This document shows, in pieces, positions 17,149-25,906 of a stretch of 64,000 nt of DNA. Below the pieces are notes generated by a model. The model worked only from the letters and a program-made list of their open reading frames with translations. It was not told the DNA's origin and searched no databases. A program made the translations under genes and the position numbers. Numbering within the stretch: the stretch's first letter is position 1; the number at the start of each line of letters is the position of its first letter. The DNA comes from Eubacteriaceae bacterium (GTDB taxonomy: Bacteria > Bacillota > Clostridia > Eubacteriales > Anaerofustaceae), in assembly GCA_017531485.1 (NCBI GenBank), contig JAFXKY010000046.1, forward strand, positions 1 to 64,000. Reading direction: 5' to 3'.

Positions 17149-19275
17149 TTAAATAATTACCACGAACAGAAGTACAATACTCAACCCCACAACTGTCATC
17201 AGAAGTGCGTATGAGAAACTGTTTGTAATGTTGTTCCAGGTTTTTGAAATGTTGCGCTCCATTTCTGCAAGATAGATCTGGAATTTGTCCTGATGGGTGA
17301 ACTTATCAAGAATTATTCCCACAGCGTCGGATAAGCTGTTTCCGAGATGGATGCTTCCTTCTTTATGTCCTTTTACAAACGGCAGACAGTTTACAATGAA
17401 AACCAAAGCATCAAGGCTTGAAGATATAATATTTGAAATCATTCCGTAAACGGACATGATGAACCCGGATAATGGTTTTGTGATGATGTTTTCACCGAAT
17501 AATGAAAGAACCGAATAAGATGTATTCATTACAGCTTTTGCCGCAGGCATTGATAATTTGTTTTCACCAAAGACAGAAAGTATCTTATGTCCGGTATCTG
17601 TAATTATTCCGATAAGTGGCATATATACGTTGTTCTGCAAATCGAATGAAAACGGATTTACATATTTGCTGCCCTTTAATGTGAATTTTCTTATTACAAA
17701 CAGATAGACACACGCTGCAATACAAATGCTCTTTACTGCGCCCTGTAATTCATGCCATCCGAAAAAGTGAGGAATGTGGTGCAGCTCCGGTACGGCGAAG
17801 AACGCGTTTGCAATATTCAACGTATGAATCAGAAACTCTCCGTTTCCGAAGATTATTATTACACCGCAGAGAATCAAAAGAACGGCAGTTGTCGGAACAG
17901 ACATGTATTTTTTCATTCCGTCATACTTTTCCTGTACTTTTGCATCATCATTTTTTTCCACGAAAACACATACGAATAACTTGCTCATGTATGCTATGGT
18001 GCATCCGCCGCTTATCATGAAGATCAATTCACTGCAGGAGATGACCCAATCGGGCAAATGATGGGCACATTCCAGAAGCGCTTCGTGAATAAGTGTTTTT
18101 GATATATATCCGCTGAATAAAGGGATTGCACCGATACCAAGGCAGCCTATAAGGAAAATGAGTTTCAGTATAGTCTTGTTTCTTCCGAACCCTCTGATGT
18201 CGTTGAGATTGAGTTTATGCGTATTCATGTATATTACAGCCGCAACAGAGAACAGAAGACATTTGAACACCGAATGGTTCATCATATATCCTACGGTTCC
18301 TGTCGTTGCAACTGAAGCTTCTTCTCCGAGTATCGCATAACACGAAATTCCCATTAAGATAAATCCGATCTGCGACATGGAAGAACAGGCGAGAGTTCTT
18401 TTAAAATTGTCGCTCATTACTGCCAGAAATGCACCTATAAACATTGTGAGAAGTGAAAGAACCCACAGTACGATCCCAAAATCAATGTTTCCGTAAAACA
18501 TCGTGGCTGTTACTCCGATTATTCCAAAAATGCCTACTTTTGTAAGAAGCCCTGAAAGAAGTGCACTTGCAGGAGCCGGCGCAACCGGATGCGCTTTCGG
18601 AAGCCATACATGAAGTGGAAATACTGCTGCCTTGGCTCCAAACCCCACGACTATCATGAGTCCGCTTGCGAAGATCATAGAATAATCGTTTTGAAAAATG
18701 GTGATGTTTCTGAGTTCATCGAAATTCAGTGTGCCAAGTCTTGAAGATATTATTCCCATACCAAGAAACATAAACATGGATCCAAGGATCGCGACTCCGA
18801 GATAAGTCTTTGCGGCATAAACGGAGCTGTCATTTTCCTCGAATATTACCCACACGAATGATGAAAATGACATCACTTCAAAACATACGAACGCACTCAT
18901 AAAATCAGCGCTTAAAAATACTCCTACAGTCATCGCCAGAGTTATAAGATAGCAGAAGTAATACAGCTTAGTATTATGGTAGTGATGCATGTATTCAAGA
19001 GATACTACTGCACTGACAAGCCATGCCCCTGAGATGATTATTATGTATACGCATGACAATTCATTTAATTTCAGGGCAAAGCTTCCTGCCAGAACTCCCG
19101 TTATCTCACAGACTGCACCTTTGTAATTAATAGCCGCAAATACGCACAATATTAACTCTGCTGCTGATATTATTACCGCATATATTCTTCCGTATTGTTC
19201 ATCTTTTATAAACAAAGATGCTACAGAAGAAATGAGTGGGAAGAAGATAAGTAAGCAAATAAATGTGTTGTTCAT
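17149..19275 (-). CDS. NuoL/MrpA-type antiporter-like subunit with long C-terminal extension
   Basis: A 708-residue polytopic protein, last gene of the Mrp-like operon. Residues 1-530 form the ~14-helix antiporter-like core. The proton-path residues are present: Glu133 in CFEVMSFSS (TM5), Lys215 in GFGAKAAVFPLHVW (TM7), Lys246 in LLTKVGIFG (TM8) and Lys338 in NHSVFKCLLF (TM10-12). HPVAPAPASALLSG is the family signature. Residues ~535-685 are an extended, partly amphipathic stretch with an internal repeat (ILSVFGEN at 565, VLSLFGEN at 589), and residues 686-708 are a final membrane helix. That layout recalls the lateral helix of NuoL. The DUF4040/MbhE part of bacterial MrpA is not here but encoded separately upstream. 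AGGAGGATAAT precedes the start. Confidence 0.88.
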   Translation of the reverse strand: MNNTFICLLIFFPLISSVASLFIKDEQYGRIYAVIISAAELILCVFAAINYKGAVCEITGVLAGSFALKLNELSCVYIIIISGAWLVSAVVSLEYMHHYHNTKLYYFCYLITLAMTVGVFLSADFMSAFVCFEVMSFSSFVWVIFEENDSSVYAAKTYLGVAILGSMFMFLGMGIISSRLGTLNFDELRNITIFQNDYSMIFASGLMIVVGFGAKAAVFPLHVWLPKAHPVAPAPASALLSGLLTKVGIFGIIGVTATMFYGNIDFGIVLWVLSLLTMFIGAFLAVMSDNFKRTLACSSMSQIGFILMGISCYAILGEEASVATTGTVGYMMNHSVFKCLLFSVAAVIYMNTHKLNLNDIRGFGRNKTILKLIFLIGCLGIGAIPLFSGYISKTLIHEALLECAHHLPDWVISCSELIFMISGGCTIAYMSKLFVCVFVEKNDDAKVQEKYDGMKKYMSVPTTAVLLILCGVIIIFGNGEFLIHTLNIANAFFAVPELHHIPHFFGWHELQGAVKSICIAACVYLFVIRKFTLKGSKYVNPFSFDLQNNVYMPLIGIITDTGHKILSVFGENKLSMPAAKAVMNTSYSVLSLFGENIITKPLSGFIMSVYGMISNIISSSLDALVFIVNCLPFVKGHKEGSIHLGNSLSDAVGIILDKFTHQDKFQIYLAEMERNISKTWNNITNSFSYALLMTVVGLSIVLLFVVII

Positions 19276-19284
19276 ATTATCCTC

Positions 19285-20751
19285 CTAAAAAATAGTGCGT
19301 GCAACAGTCGTAATAAAATTAACAACAGCCGATGGATTCAATCCGAAAAAGATATTTACGGCAGTAAATACACATATCGGAATGAGCATTGTAAGATTTG
19401 CCTCTCTTACATCACTTTTTTCGTAAAGCGCTCTTCCGTTTTTCGGGAAAAAGGCGTGAAGTGTTATTCCCAGCATATAAGCCGCGCAGATAAGGGAAGT
19501 GATTACAAGAGCTATAGCCGCAACAGTTCCGTGAATTCCGCATTTTACAGCAGCATTTACAAGCAGGTATTTTGAAATGAATCCGCAGAATAAGGGAATA
19601 CCCATAAGTGAAAGGGCGCTGATGGTATAGCAGCCGAATGTGACGGGCATTTTCTTTCCGATTCCGTCAATTTCAAAGATATATGAAAACCCTGTCTGGT
19701 GCATAAATGAACCTGCACACATAAATGCCGTTATCTTGATTATTCCATGAAATACCATATGTGTTAACCCTGCAATGAAGCCTTCTTCTGTAAGAAGCAT
19801 AAGAGCTGTAATGATATATGACAGATTGCTGACAGTAGAATAAGCAAGCCTTCTTTTGAAGTGATTTTCTTTAAGTGCCTTTATTGCTCCGTAAAGCATC
19901 GTAAATATAGCAAACGCAAGTGCGGTGTATTGCGCGAATGTTCCGGTGAGGAAGTCTTGTCCGAATGAATAATATGTCAGACGTACGATGGCGAAAATAC
20001 CTGCCTTTACGACTGCGACGGCGTGAAGAAGGGCTGTAACCGGTGTCGGTGCTACCCCCGCTGCAGGGAGCCAGCCGGAAAACGGGAAGATCGCCGCCTT
20101 AACGCCGAATCCGAAAAACATCATAAGGAATACGGCAGATAAAAACGCTGTATCACTTTCTGAAGCGGTTACAAATCCTCCTGCAACAAACTCCGTAGAA
20201 GGGAAGAAACAGCTCAGAATTATTATTCCCACAAAGGCAAATGCACTGCCTCCGATGGAATAGACCGCATATTTTCTTCCTGCATAACGGCTTTCCGCAT
20301 CATTGTAATGAATGACGAGCGGAAGGGTGGTGAGAGTAAACATTTCATAAAATACATACAATGTCATCAGGTTTGCCGCATAACATATGCCCTGAGTCAC
20401 TCCGAAAGCCATAATGAAGAACGCAAAAAACGTATTCTGTCTTTCGTCGTGTTTCATATATTCAAATGCATATATCGTAACGAACACCCATAAACTGCTG
20501 CTCATCAACGAAAAGACCTTTGAAAAACCGTCCATTTTTAATTTCAGGGAAAAGTCCCCGGTTATCTGCAAAAGAGTAATTGAAGATGACGGCGTATTAA
20601 ACGACATGATCCATACAAACACAGTGAACAGGACGACAATCCCTTCGATAAGGATATTTTTTCTCTTACTGTCCTTTGCTTTTATAAACAGCATTCCCGA
20701 TGAGATCAGCATGGGCACAAAGACGGGAACCAATAATAATTTTTCGTCCAT
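19285..20751 (-). CDS. MrpD-like antiporter subunit (third of three in this operon)
   Basis: A 488-residue, ~14-helix protein of the NuoM/NuoN/MrpD family. The TM5 Glu is in LYVFYEMFTLTTLPLVIH, the TM7 Lys in GFGVKAAIFPFSGWLP, followed by the signature GVAPTPVTALLHAVAVVKAG, and the TM12 Lys in FHGIIKITAFM. All charged residues used for ion translocation are kept, so it should be active. It starts 5 bases after the preceding gene, with only a weak ribosome site, suggesting coupled translation. It would form a membrane channel module in the Mrp-like complex. Which ion it moves cannot be read from sequence. Confidence 0.9.
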   Translation of the reverse strand: MDEKLLLVPVFVPMLISSGMLFIKAKDSKRKNILIEGIVVLFTVFVWIMSFNTPSSSITLLQITGDFSLKLKMDGFSKVFSLMSSSLWVFVTIYAFEYMKHDERQNTFFAFFIMAFGVTQGICYAANLMTLYVFYEMFTLTTLPLVIHYNDAESRYAGRKYAVYSIGGSAFAFVGIIILSCFFPSTEFVAGGFVTASESDTAFLSAVFLMMFFGFGVKAAIFPFSGWLPAAGVAPTPVTALLHAVAVVKAGIFAIVRLTYYSFGQDFLTGTFAQYTALAFAIFTMLYGAIKALKENHFKRRLAYSTVSNLSYIITALMLLTEEGFIAGLTHMVFHGIIKITAFMCAGSFMHQTGFSYIFEIDGIGKKMPVTFGCYTISALSLMGIPLFCGFISKYLLVNAAVKCGIHGTVAAIALVITSLICAAYMLGITLHAFFPKNGRALYEKSDVREANLTMLIPICVFTAVNIFFGLNPSAVVNFITTVARTIF

Positions 20752-20755
20752 ACTT

Positions 20756-22219
20756 TTACATTCCCAGAATAATTTCTATTACGCCAACTATCTTTGATCC
20801 GAAAAGACCGCATAAAACAGTCAATGCACTGAGTGCCCCCATTGATGCAACCATAAGCGGACTTTCTTTGATTCTTACGATCTCTTCTTTACGGTTTCCT
20901 TTTTTCTCTTCTTTCGCTCCGAAAAATCCGTCGATAACTATCGGAAGAAGATATCCTGCAGTAAGGATGGCTGAAATTATAAGTGTTACGGGAATGAGAA
21001 CGCCCCATCCTCCTATTTCAGCAGAGAGAGCCGCAGCTGAAATGTACCACTTGCTCAGAAATCCCGAAAGTGGCGGAATACCTATAAGGGAAAGCGCAGA
21101 GATTCCGAAAAACACAGTCGTAAACGGAAGTTTCTTCCCGATTTTGCCGAGTGAATTTACAGTTGTATTATGAGTATAAAAGATGATGGAACCTGCTGCC
21201 ATGAACAGAACACATTTTGCTGCTGCATGGGCAATAAGGTGCATGATTCCTCCCAGAAGCCCTTGCGGGGAAAGGACGGAGAGGGAGAGCATTATGTAAG
21301 ATATGTTACTTACTGTAGAATAAGCAAGTCTCTTTTTGAGGATGTTTTCTTTATATGCCATCATTGATCCCATAAGCACTGTTATAGTTCCGAGTATGAT
21401 CCATGTGTATTGCACCCATGTTCCGGCCAGAATTTCGTAACCGACTGTGTAGTAAATGCATCTTATAACTGCAATTACTCCTGCTTTCGCGATAATTCCG
21501 GAAAGCAGCGCACTTGCGGGAGCCGGAGCAACCGGGTGAGCTGTGGGAAGCCATCCATGCATAGGATACATGCCGGCCTTTGTGCCGAATCCGATTATAG
21601 CCGCCATAGAGGCAATAAGGAGAAGAACGGGGGACTTATGTACCTTTTCCATGTTGAGATTGCCACCGAGGACGAATGTTGCATCATTTGTGTAATTGTA
21701 TACGACGAAAATGAAAAATAATCCTGCCATTGCCCCTGCGATTGAGTAAAACAGGTATTTCATTGCCGCCTGCATTGATTTCTCATCACCTTCATGCAAA
21801 ACAAGTGGCATTGAGAGGAGTGTTGCAAGTTCAAAAAACAGATACATGGTAATAAGGTTTCTTGAATAGCATACTCCCATCATTGCACCTAAAGAAAGTG
21901 TCTGAAATGAGAGGAAGCGGTCTTCGTTGTCTTCATGTTCGAGGTATTTGAACGAAAATATTCCTACCGTCAGCCAGCCTGCAGCCACTACAAGAGCGAA
22001 TATTCCGCCGAGTCTGTCCGCGCCGACAGACAAATCGATCTTTCCCGAAATAAGGGGCATACTCAGAACCGCATGGTCTGTCAACATGAAAAGTGAGATG
22101 ATAAATACGACGAGATATGATGTTCCCACCATTTTCATTTTGGATTTTCTGTCCTTTATCTTCATAAACGGCAAAGCAGTGCCAAGAATGAAGGGGATCA
22201 AAACTGATAACATTAACAT
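20756..22219 (-). CDS. MrpD-like antiporter subunit (second of three in this operon)
   Basis: A 487-residue, ~14-helix antiporter-like protein. TM5 Glu is in MYLFFELATLLSMPLVLHEG, TM7 Lys in IGFGTKAGMYPMHGWLPTAH, then PVAPAPASALLSGIIAKAG, and the TM12 Lys in IAHAAAKCVLFMAAG. It is more NuoL/NuoN-like in its TAHPVAPAPAS signature than the neighbouring 488-residue paralogue. The start MLMLSVLIPF has AAGG 6 bases upstream. A cytosolic Lys/Glu-rich insertion (GAKEEKKGNRKEE) lies near the C-terminus. It is 19 bases downstream of the first mrpD and in the same transcript. Confidence 0.9.
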   Translation of the reverse strand: MLMLSVLIPFILGTALPFMKIKDRKSKMKMVGTSYLVVFIISLFMLTDHAVLSMPLISGKIDLSVGADRLGGIFALVVAAGWLTVGIFSFKYLEHEDNEDRFLSFQTLSLGAMMGVCYSRNLITMYLFFELATLLSMPLVLHEGDEKSMQAAMKYLFYSIAGAMAGLFFIFVVYNYTNDATFVLGGNLNMEKVHKSPVLLLIASMAAIIGFGTKAGMYPMHGWLPTAHPVAPAPASALLSGIIAKAGVIAVIRCIYYTVGYEILAGTWVQYTWIILGTITVLMGSMMAYKENILKKRLAYSTVSNISYIMLSLSVLSPQGLLGGIMHLIAHAAAKCVLFMAAGSIIFYTHNTTVNSLGKIGKKLPFTTVFFGISALSLIGIPPLSGFLSKWYISAAALSAEIGGWGVLIPVTLIISAILTAGYLLPIVIDGFFGAKEEKKGNRKEEIVRIKESPLMVASMGALSALTVLCGLFGSKIVGVIEIILGM

Positions 22220-22238
22220 AATGGACCTTCTTTCAATT

Positions 22239-23726
22239 TTATATAAATAACTCTATTCCTGATGTTATGGCTTTTATTACAGGAACGCTGTAACAGCCAA
22301 GTATAATATTTAATACAGCAAGCATTATTGATGCAAAGACATATTCAGGATATAGCTTTTCTCTCTTTTCGCTATCTTTGGACGTCGAATAGATGTTTAT
22401 TACTGTCCTCAGGAAATATACTGTGTTGAGTATCGTGCTCAAAGCAAGTACGACAAGTATTACCAAGGATAAAGTATTTTCTTTTTCCGCAGCCGCACTT
22501 GAGATAAGTATTTTCGATGAGAATCCGGCAAATGCCGGGACGCCGATCATTGATAGGGATCCGACCGTAAACATCAGCGATGCAAATGGGGATCTTTTTG
22601 CTGCACCTCTCAGATCGTGAAATGCCATTGACTTTCCCGATACACCAATGATCCTGGCGGAGCTGATAAACAACAGGGATTTTGTGACCGAATGGGCAAA
22701 TATATGATATATTCCTGCAGCAATGCCCGATACTGACGAAAGGGATATTGCTGTGAATATATATCCGATCTGGGCTGTTGACGAAAATGCTATCATCCGG
22801 TTAATGTTGTGCTGTTTTATTGCAGATACTGAGCCGATGATAATGGCGATAAGCCCGAAGAGGAGATATATGTTCATCACATTTCTCATACCCTCAACAT
22901 CTGTTCCAATAACGCGGAACATGATTTTTATCATCAGGAATATATATACCTTCGAAGTGAATGACGACAGAATTGCTGATGAGGTGGGAGTTGAATATGC
23001 ATATGTATCCGGCATCCACAGATGAAACGGATAAAGTCCGCTTTTTATTGCAAGACCGGTACATATGACCGCACAGGCGACTGTAAGAGGAAAATCGTAA
23101 TTCCCATTTCTTACGATAAGCACGATCGCTTCATGTATGTTCTCCATCAACAGATGCCCTGTCATTGTGTATATGAGAAATATTCCGAAAAGGAACAACC
23201 CTGAACCGAACAGATTGAGTATCAGGTATCTTGTAGCAGCTATTGTTGTTTTTCCTATCTCCTTTATCATGAGTATTCCGCAGGAAGCAAGGGTGAGTAT
23301 TTCAAGGAATACGTATGCGGTGAAAAGGTCATTTGTGTATACAATAGCAACCATCGCCACACATATGAGATTGATAAGAACGAAATATCGGTTTCTCTTT
23401 TCCCTTCTGACGTTGATGTTGATGTATTCATCTCCTCCCATAAGGGATAAAAGAAGGATTATTCCGAATCCGCAGCACACCAGTGATTCTAACGGGCCGA
23501 CTCTGAGCTCGTTTCCCCACGGGGCAGGGAAGTGTCCGAGAACATAATGATAATATTGTCCGTCTGATGCAGTCTGTATGAACACCGATGCGGAAAACAC
23601 GATTACGATAATAATCGAAACAACGCACACCCTTCTTGCGTTTCTGTCATTGAAAACAGAGCATAAAACCGCACCGATAAGACATGTTATTACTGAGAAA
23701 AACGGAAGATTGATTATAAACGGCAT
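22239..23726 (-). CDS. mrpD: MrpD/MbhH-like antiporter subunit
   Basis: A 495-residue protein with the multi-helix antiporter fold, in the position that MrpD/MbhH occupies after MrpC/MbhG. TM5 Glu is in TAYVFLEILTLASCGI, TM7 Lys in LAIKSGLYPFHLWMPDTYAY, followed by STPTSSAILSSFTSKVYIF, and a TM12 Lys in FAHSVTKSLLF. The ORF is open upstream to 23768, but the start at 23726 (MPFIINLPFF) is preceded by GGAGG and lies 1 base after the mrpC stop. In Mrp complexes this subunit is a main antiporter module. Confidence 0.9.
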   Translation of the reverse strand: MPFIINLPFFSVITCLIGAVLCSVFNDRNARRVCVVSIIIVIVFSASVFIQTASDGQYYHYVLGHFPAPWGNELRVGPLESLVCCGFGIILLLSLMGGDEYININVRREKRNRYFVLINLICVAMVAIVYTNDLFTAYVFLEILTLASCGILMIKEIGKTTIAATRYLILNLFGSGLFLFGIFLIYTMTGHLLMENIHEAIVLIVRNGNYDFPLTVACAVICTGLAIKSGLYPFHLWMPDTYAYSTPTSSAILSSFTSKVYIFLMIKIMFRVIGTDVEGMRNVMNIYLLFGLIAIIIGSVSAIKQHNINRMIAFSSTAQIGYIFTAISLSSVSGIAAGIYHIFAHSVTKSLLFISSARIIGVSGKSMAFHDLRGAAKRSPFASLMFTVGSLSMIGVPAFAGFSSKILISSAAAEKENTLSLVILVVLALSTILNTVYFLRTVINIYSTSKDSEKREKLYPEYVFASIMLAVLNIILGCYSVPVIKAITSGIELFI

Positions 23727-23727
23727 T

Positions 23728-24102
23728 TTATCTTTCCTCCTCATCTGCAGCAAGCAGGTATATTTCATCGAGGTTCAGAGTATGAAACCTTTTGTACAGT
23801 CTGTATGACAAAGATAATGTAATGGACGTGACACTGACAGACACTACAATACCCGTCAACACAAGTCCTGCAGGAACGGGGTTTACATATAACGACGGGT
23901 CTGTATTTCCATTTATGATTATCGGCGCGAGTCTGTCTGAAATGTATCCGACAGACGTAATAAACAAAAACAGCCCTGTGTCCATGATGTTCAGACCTAT
24001 GATCTTCTTTATAAGATTTCTGTGCAAAAGAAGAGTGCTGAGCCCGATCGTAAACAGTATCATGGCTATGATCTGCGGGAAATGTCCGGATATTTTTTCC
24101 AT
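23728..24102 (-). CDS. mrpC: MrpC/MbhG (NuoK-like) subunit
   Basis: A 124-residue protein with three membrane helices. Signatures are LLHRNLIKKIIGLNIMDTG, VNPVPAGLVLTGIVVSVSVT and the terminal LNLDEI, as in MnhC/MrpC. NuoK-like subunits carry glutamates in mid-membrane; here the retained polar residues are few. The start at 24102 has AGGAAGGG upstream; the longer ORF start at 24180 lies inside the previous gene. It follows mrpB with 1 base between them. Confidence 0.92.
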   Translation of the reverse strand: MEKISGHFPQIIAMILFTIGLSTLLLHRNLIKKIIGLNIMDTGLFLFITSVGYISDRLAPIIINGNTDPSLYVNPVPAGLVLTGIVVSVSVTSITLSLSYRLYKRFHTLNLDEIYLLAADEEER

Positions 24103-24103
24103 T

Positions 24104-25009
24104 TTACACCCTTCCTTTCTTGAACATACAGTATATCCCGTACATATTAAGACATACGATAATTCCCACGGCAATATCAAGGGGAAGTATCAGCCCGGCA
24201 CTTATGATCCTGCCGGGGGTGCCTGTTGAGATTATACTGTCAAGATGATTTGCGCCAACATAAAAGGAATATGCTTTTGACAGGCAGTAAAACAAAAGCG
24301 CGGCAGAGCAAATTACCTTGAAACGTTTTTCAGTTACAAATTTTCCTGCAATCTCGTCTCCGAATGCCTCTGAGAAAAGTATCAGGCCTGCACCAAGTAT
24401 CGCACCTCCTGAAAATCCTCCTCCGGGGGAAATGTGACCGTTGATAATTACATATATTCCGTAAACAAGAATTACAGGTACACTTACTTTTGCAGCTTGA
24501 ACGAGTATGTTATCTTCAGTGAGTGGGAAATATCTCTCTACTGAAGAGCGGTTTGTGCGAAGAAGGATCCACACACAGTTCAGTGCCGTGAAAAGTACAA
24601 ATGACTCTCCGAGGGTGTCAAAAGCCCTGTAATCAAGGATCATTCCTGCGACGGCATTCACAGCGCCCGTCTCCTTCATTCCGCTTTGCACATATCGGTC
24701 CGAAACTTCTTTCATCTGTGAATTTACAACGCCAAACTCCGGAAGAGAGCATACCGTCGCAATCAGCACAACCAGTATGACAACGATGCATATCCCTGCA
24801 GAAATATAATAACTGATAGGAAAAGAAGAACTGACGTGTTTTTCTTTTTTCGGAGTATTGACCTCGAATAATGTATTTATAAGGTGTTCTGTATGTCGGA
24901 TCTCTGAATGGGTTTTTGTTACTGTCTCATCGAGCTTTCCCACGTCTTCAAGCCAGTCTTTTGTTCCGTTTATTCTTTCGGAGAAAAAATCTTTGAAGTT
25001 ACTTTTCAT
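24104..25009 (-). CDS. mrpB: MbhE-MrpB fusion subunit with cytosolic N-terminal extension
   Basis: A 301-residue protein. Residues ~1-62 are a charged, helical, non-membrane extension (SERINGTKDWLEDVGKLDE, then TVTKTHSEIRHTEH). A single helix and the MbhE-type segment follow, including MILDYRAFDTLGESFVLFTA, normally near the end of bacterial MrpA. Residues ~170-300 are MrpB, with IINGHISPGGGFSGGAILGA and TGTPGRIISAGLILPLDIAV. Thus two Mbh-type subunits are fused. The ATG at 25009 has AAGGAG 7 bases upstream and overlaps the preceding gene by 11 bases. The N-terminal extension is unusual for the family. Confidence 0.87.
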   Translation of the reverse strand: MKSNFKDFFSERINGTKDWLEDVGKLDETVTKTHSEIRHTEHLINTLFEVNTPKKEKHVSSSFPISYYISAGICIVVILVVLIATVCSLPEFGVVNSQMKEVSDRYVQSGMKETGAVNAVAGMILDYRAFDTLGESFVLFTALNCVWILLRTNRSSVERYFPLTEDNILVQAAKVSVPVILVYGIYVIINGHISPGGGFSGGAILGAGLILFSEAFGDEIAGKFVTEKRFKVICSAALLFYCLSKAYSFYVGANHLDSIISTGTPGRIISAGLILPLDIAVGIIVCLNMYGIYCMFKKGRV

Positions 25010-25277
25010 CCTCTTTCTCCTTTTCAATTATTTTTCTGTCTGTATCCACCTGATGAATTTTTCTTAAGGTCATAAGAAAAAGTATTCCGCTGACTCCTGC
25101 TCCGACAGCTGCTTCTGTTATCGCAAGGTCAGGTGCTGCAAGCAGGATCCATACGACTGACATTGTAATGCTGTAGGACATAAAAATAACTACACTTGTC
25201 AGAAGTCTTTTTGACAGGGATGCACCGACAGCACATATCACAAGCAGAATCAACAGAATATCTCTAAATATGCTCAT
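24999..25277 (-). CDS. MbhD-like (DUF4040) subunit, separate MrpA C-terminal module
   Basis: A 92-residue protein with three hydrophobic segments and the DUF4040 signature LLAAPDLAITEAAVGAGVSG, which in bacterial MrpA forms part of the C-terminal domain. A Lys/Glu-rich tail follows. Here it is an independent gene, as in archaeal Mbh/Mrp clusters. The start at 25277 has GGAGG 6 bases upstream; it overlaps mrpG by 14 bases. Confidence 0.88.
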   Translation of the reverse strand: MSIFRDILLILLVICAVGASLSKRLLTSVVIFMSYSITMSVVWILLAAPDLAITEAAVGAGVSGILFLMTLRKIHQVDTDRKIIEKEKEDEK

Positions 25278-25605
25278 GTATATCCTCCTTGCCTTCAATA
25301 TTTTCGTCCACTTCTCCGGAAGCTGTCTTTAATGTGATTTCCGACAACAGATGCGAAGCGACAGGGCATGTAAACCACATAATGACAAGCACAGTCAGCA
25401 TCTTTATTGCAGCCATGAAGTCAAAAACATAGACTGCCGATGCAAATACTATTCCCATCATCCCCAACGTATCACCCACACCTGCGCAGTGCAGACTGTT
25501 GAGTATAAATGAAAAACGGTTTACGCCGATGACTGCGCTTGTGTATGCAAACGTACCGATGAATATAAATGCCGCAACGAATATAAACTTAATCCATTCT
25601 GTCAT
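25264..25605 (-). CDS. mrpG: MrpG subunit
   Basis: A 113-residue protein with three membrane helices and the MnhG/PhaG pattern: IGTFAYTSAVIGVNRFSFIL, LHCAGVGDTLGMMGIVFAS, VLVIMWFTCPVASHLLS. The C-terminal tail is acidic. Start chosen at 25605 because GGAGG lies 6 bases upstream. It overlaps both mrpF (17 bases) and the DUF4040 gene (14 bases), so these are translationally coupled. Confidence 0.88.
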   Translation of the reverse strand: MTEWIKFIFVAAFIFIGTFAYTSAVIGVNRFSFILNSLHCAGVGDTLGMMGIVFASAVYVFDFMAAIKMLTVLVIMWFTCPVASHLLSEITLKTASGEVDENIEGKEDIHEHI

Positions 25606-25906
25606 TTTCATCCTCCGTATGTTCGTTATTGTCCCCCATGGGAATGTAGACCTTTGCAAATATGACCACCGCCATAAAGCTTATCAGAACGTATATAAGA
25701 GCGATATCTGCAATGGAAGAATCCTTCATTTTGGCAGACAAAAGAAGTATCAGGGAAATGATAATGGAGCTTATCATATTTACACATAAAAGTCTGTCAC
25801 ATACAGATTTGCTTTTTATAGAACGGATAAGAAGTATCCCCGCAAGTATAGAAAGATAAACCGTTGTAAAAGTAAACAAATAAGCGTACGCAGATTGTAT
25901 TTCCAT
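25589..25906 (-). CDS. mrpF: MrpF subunit
   Basis: A 105-residue protein with three membrane helices. The central motif SVCDRLLCVNMISS followed by SSIADIALIYVLISFMAVVI is the MnhF/PhaF signature (DR..A..., D-A-L-.Y-.L). An acidic C-terminal tail extends beyond the usual end. GGAGG 7 bases before ATG; its start overlaps the mrpE stop (TAATG). Confidence 0.9.
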   Translation of the reverse strand: MEIQSAYAYLFTFTTVYLSILAGILLIRSIKSKSVCDRLLCVNMISSIIISLILLLSAKMKDSSIADIALIYVLISFMAVVIFAKVYIPMGDNNEHTEDENDRMD

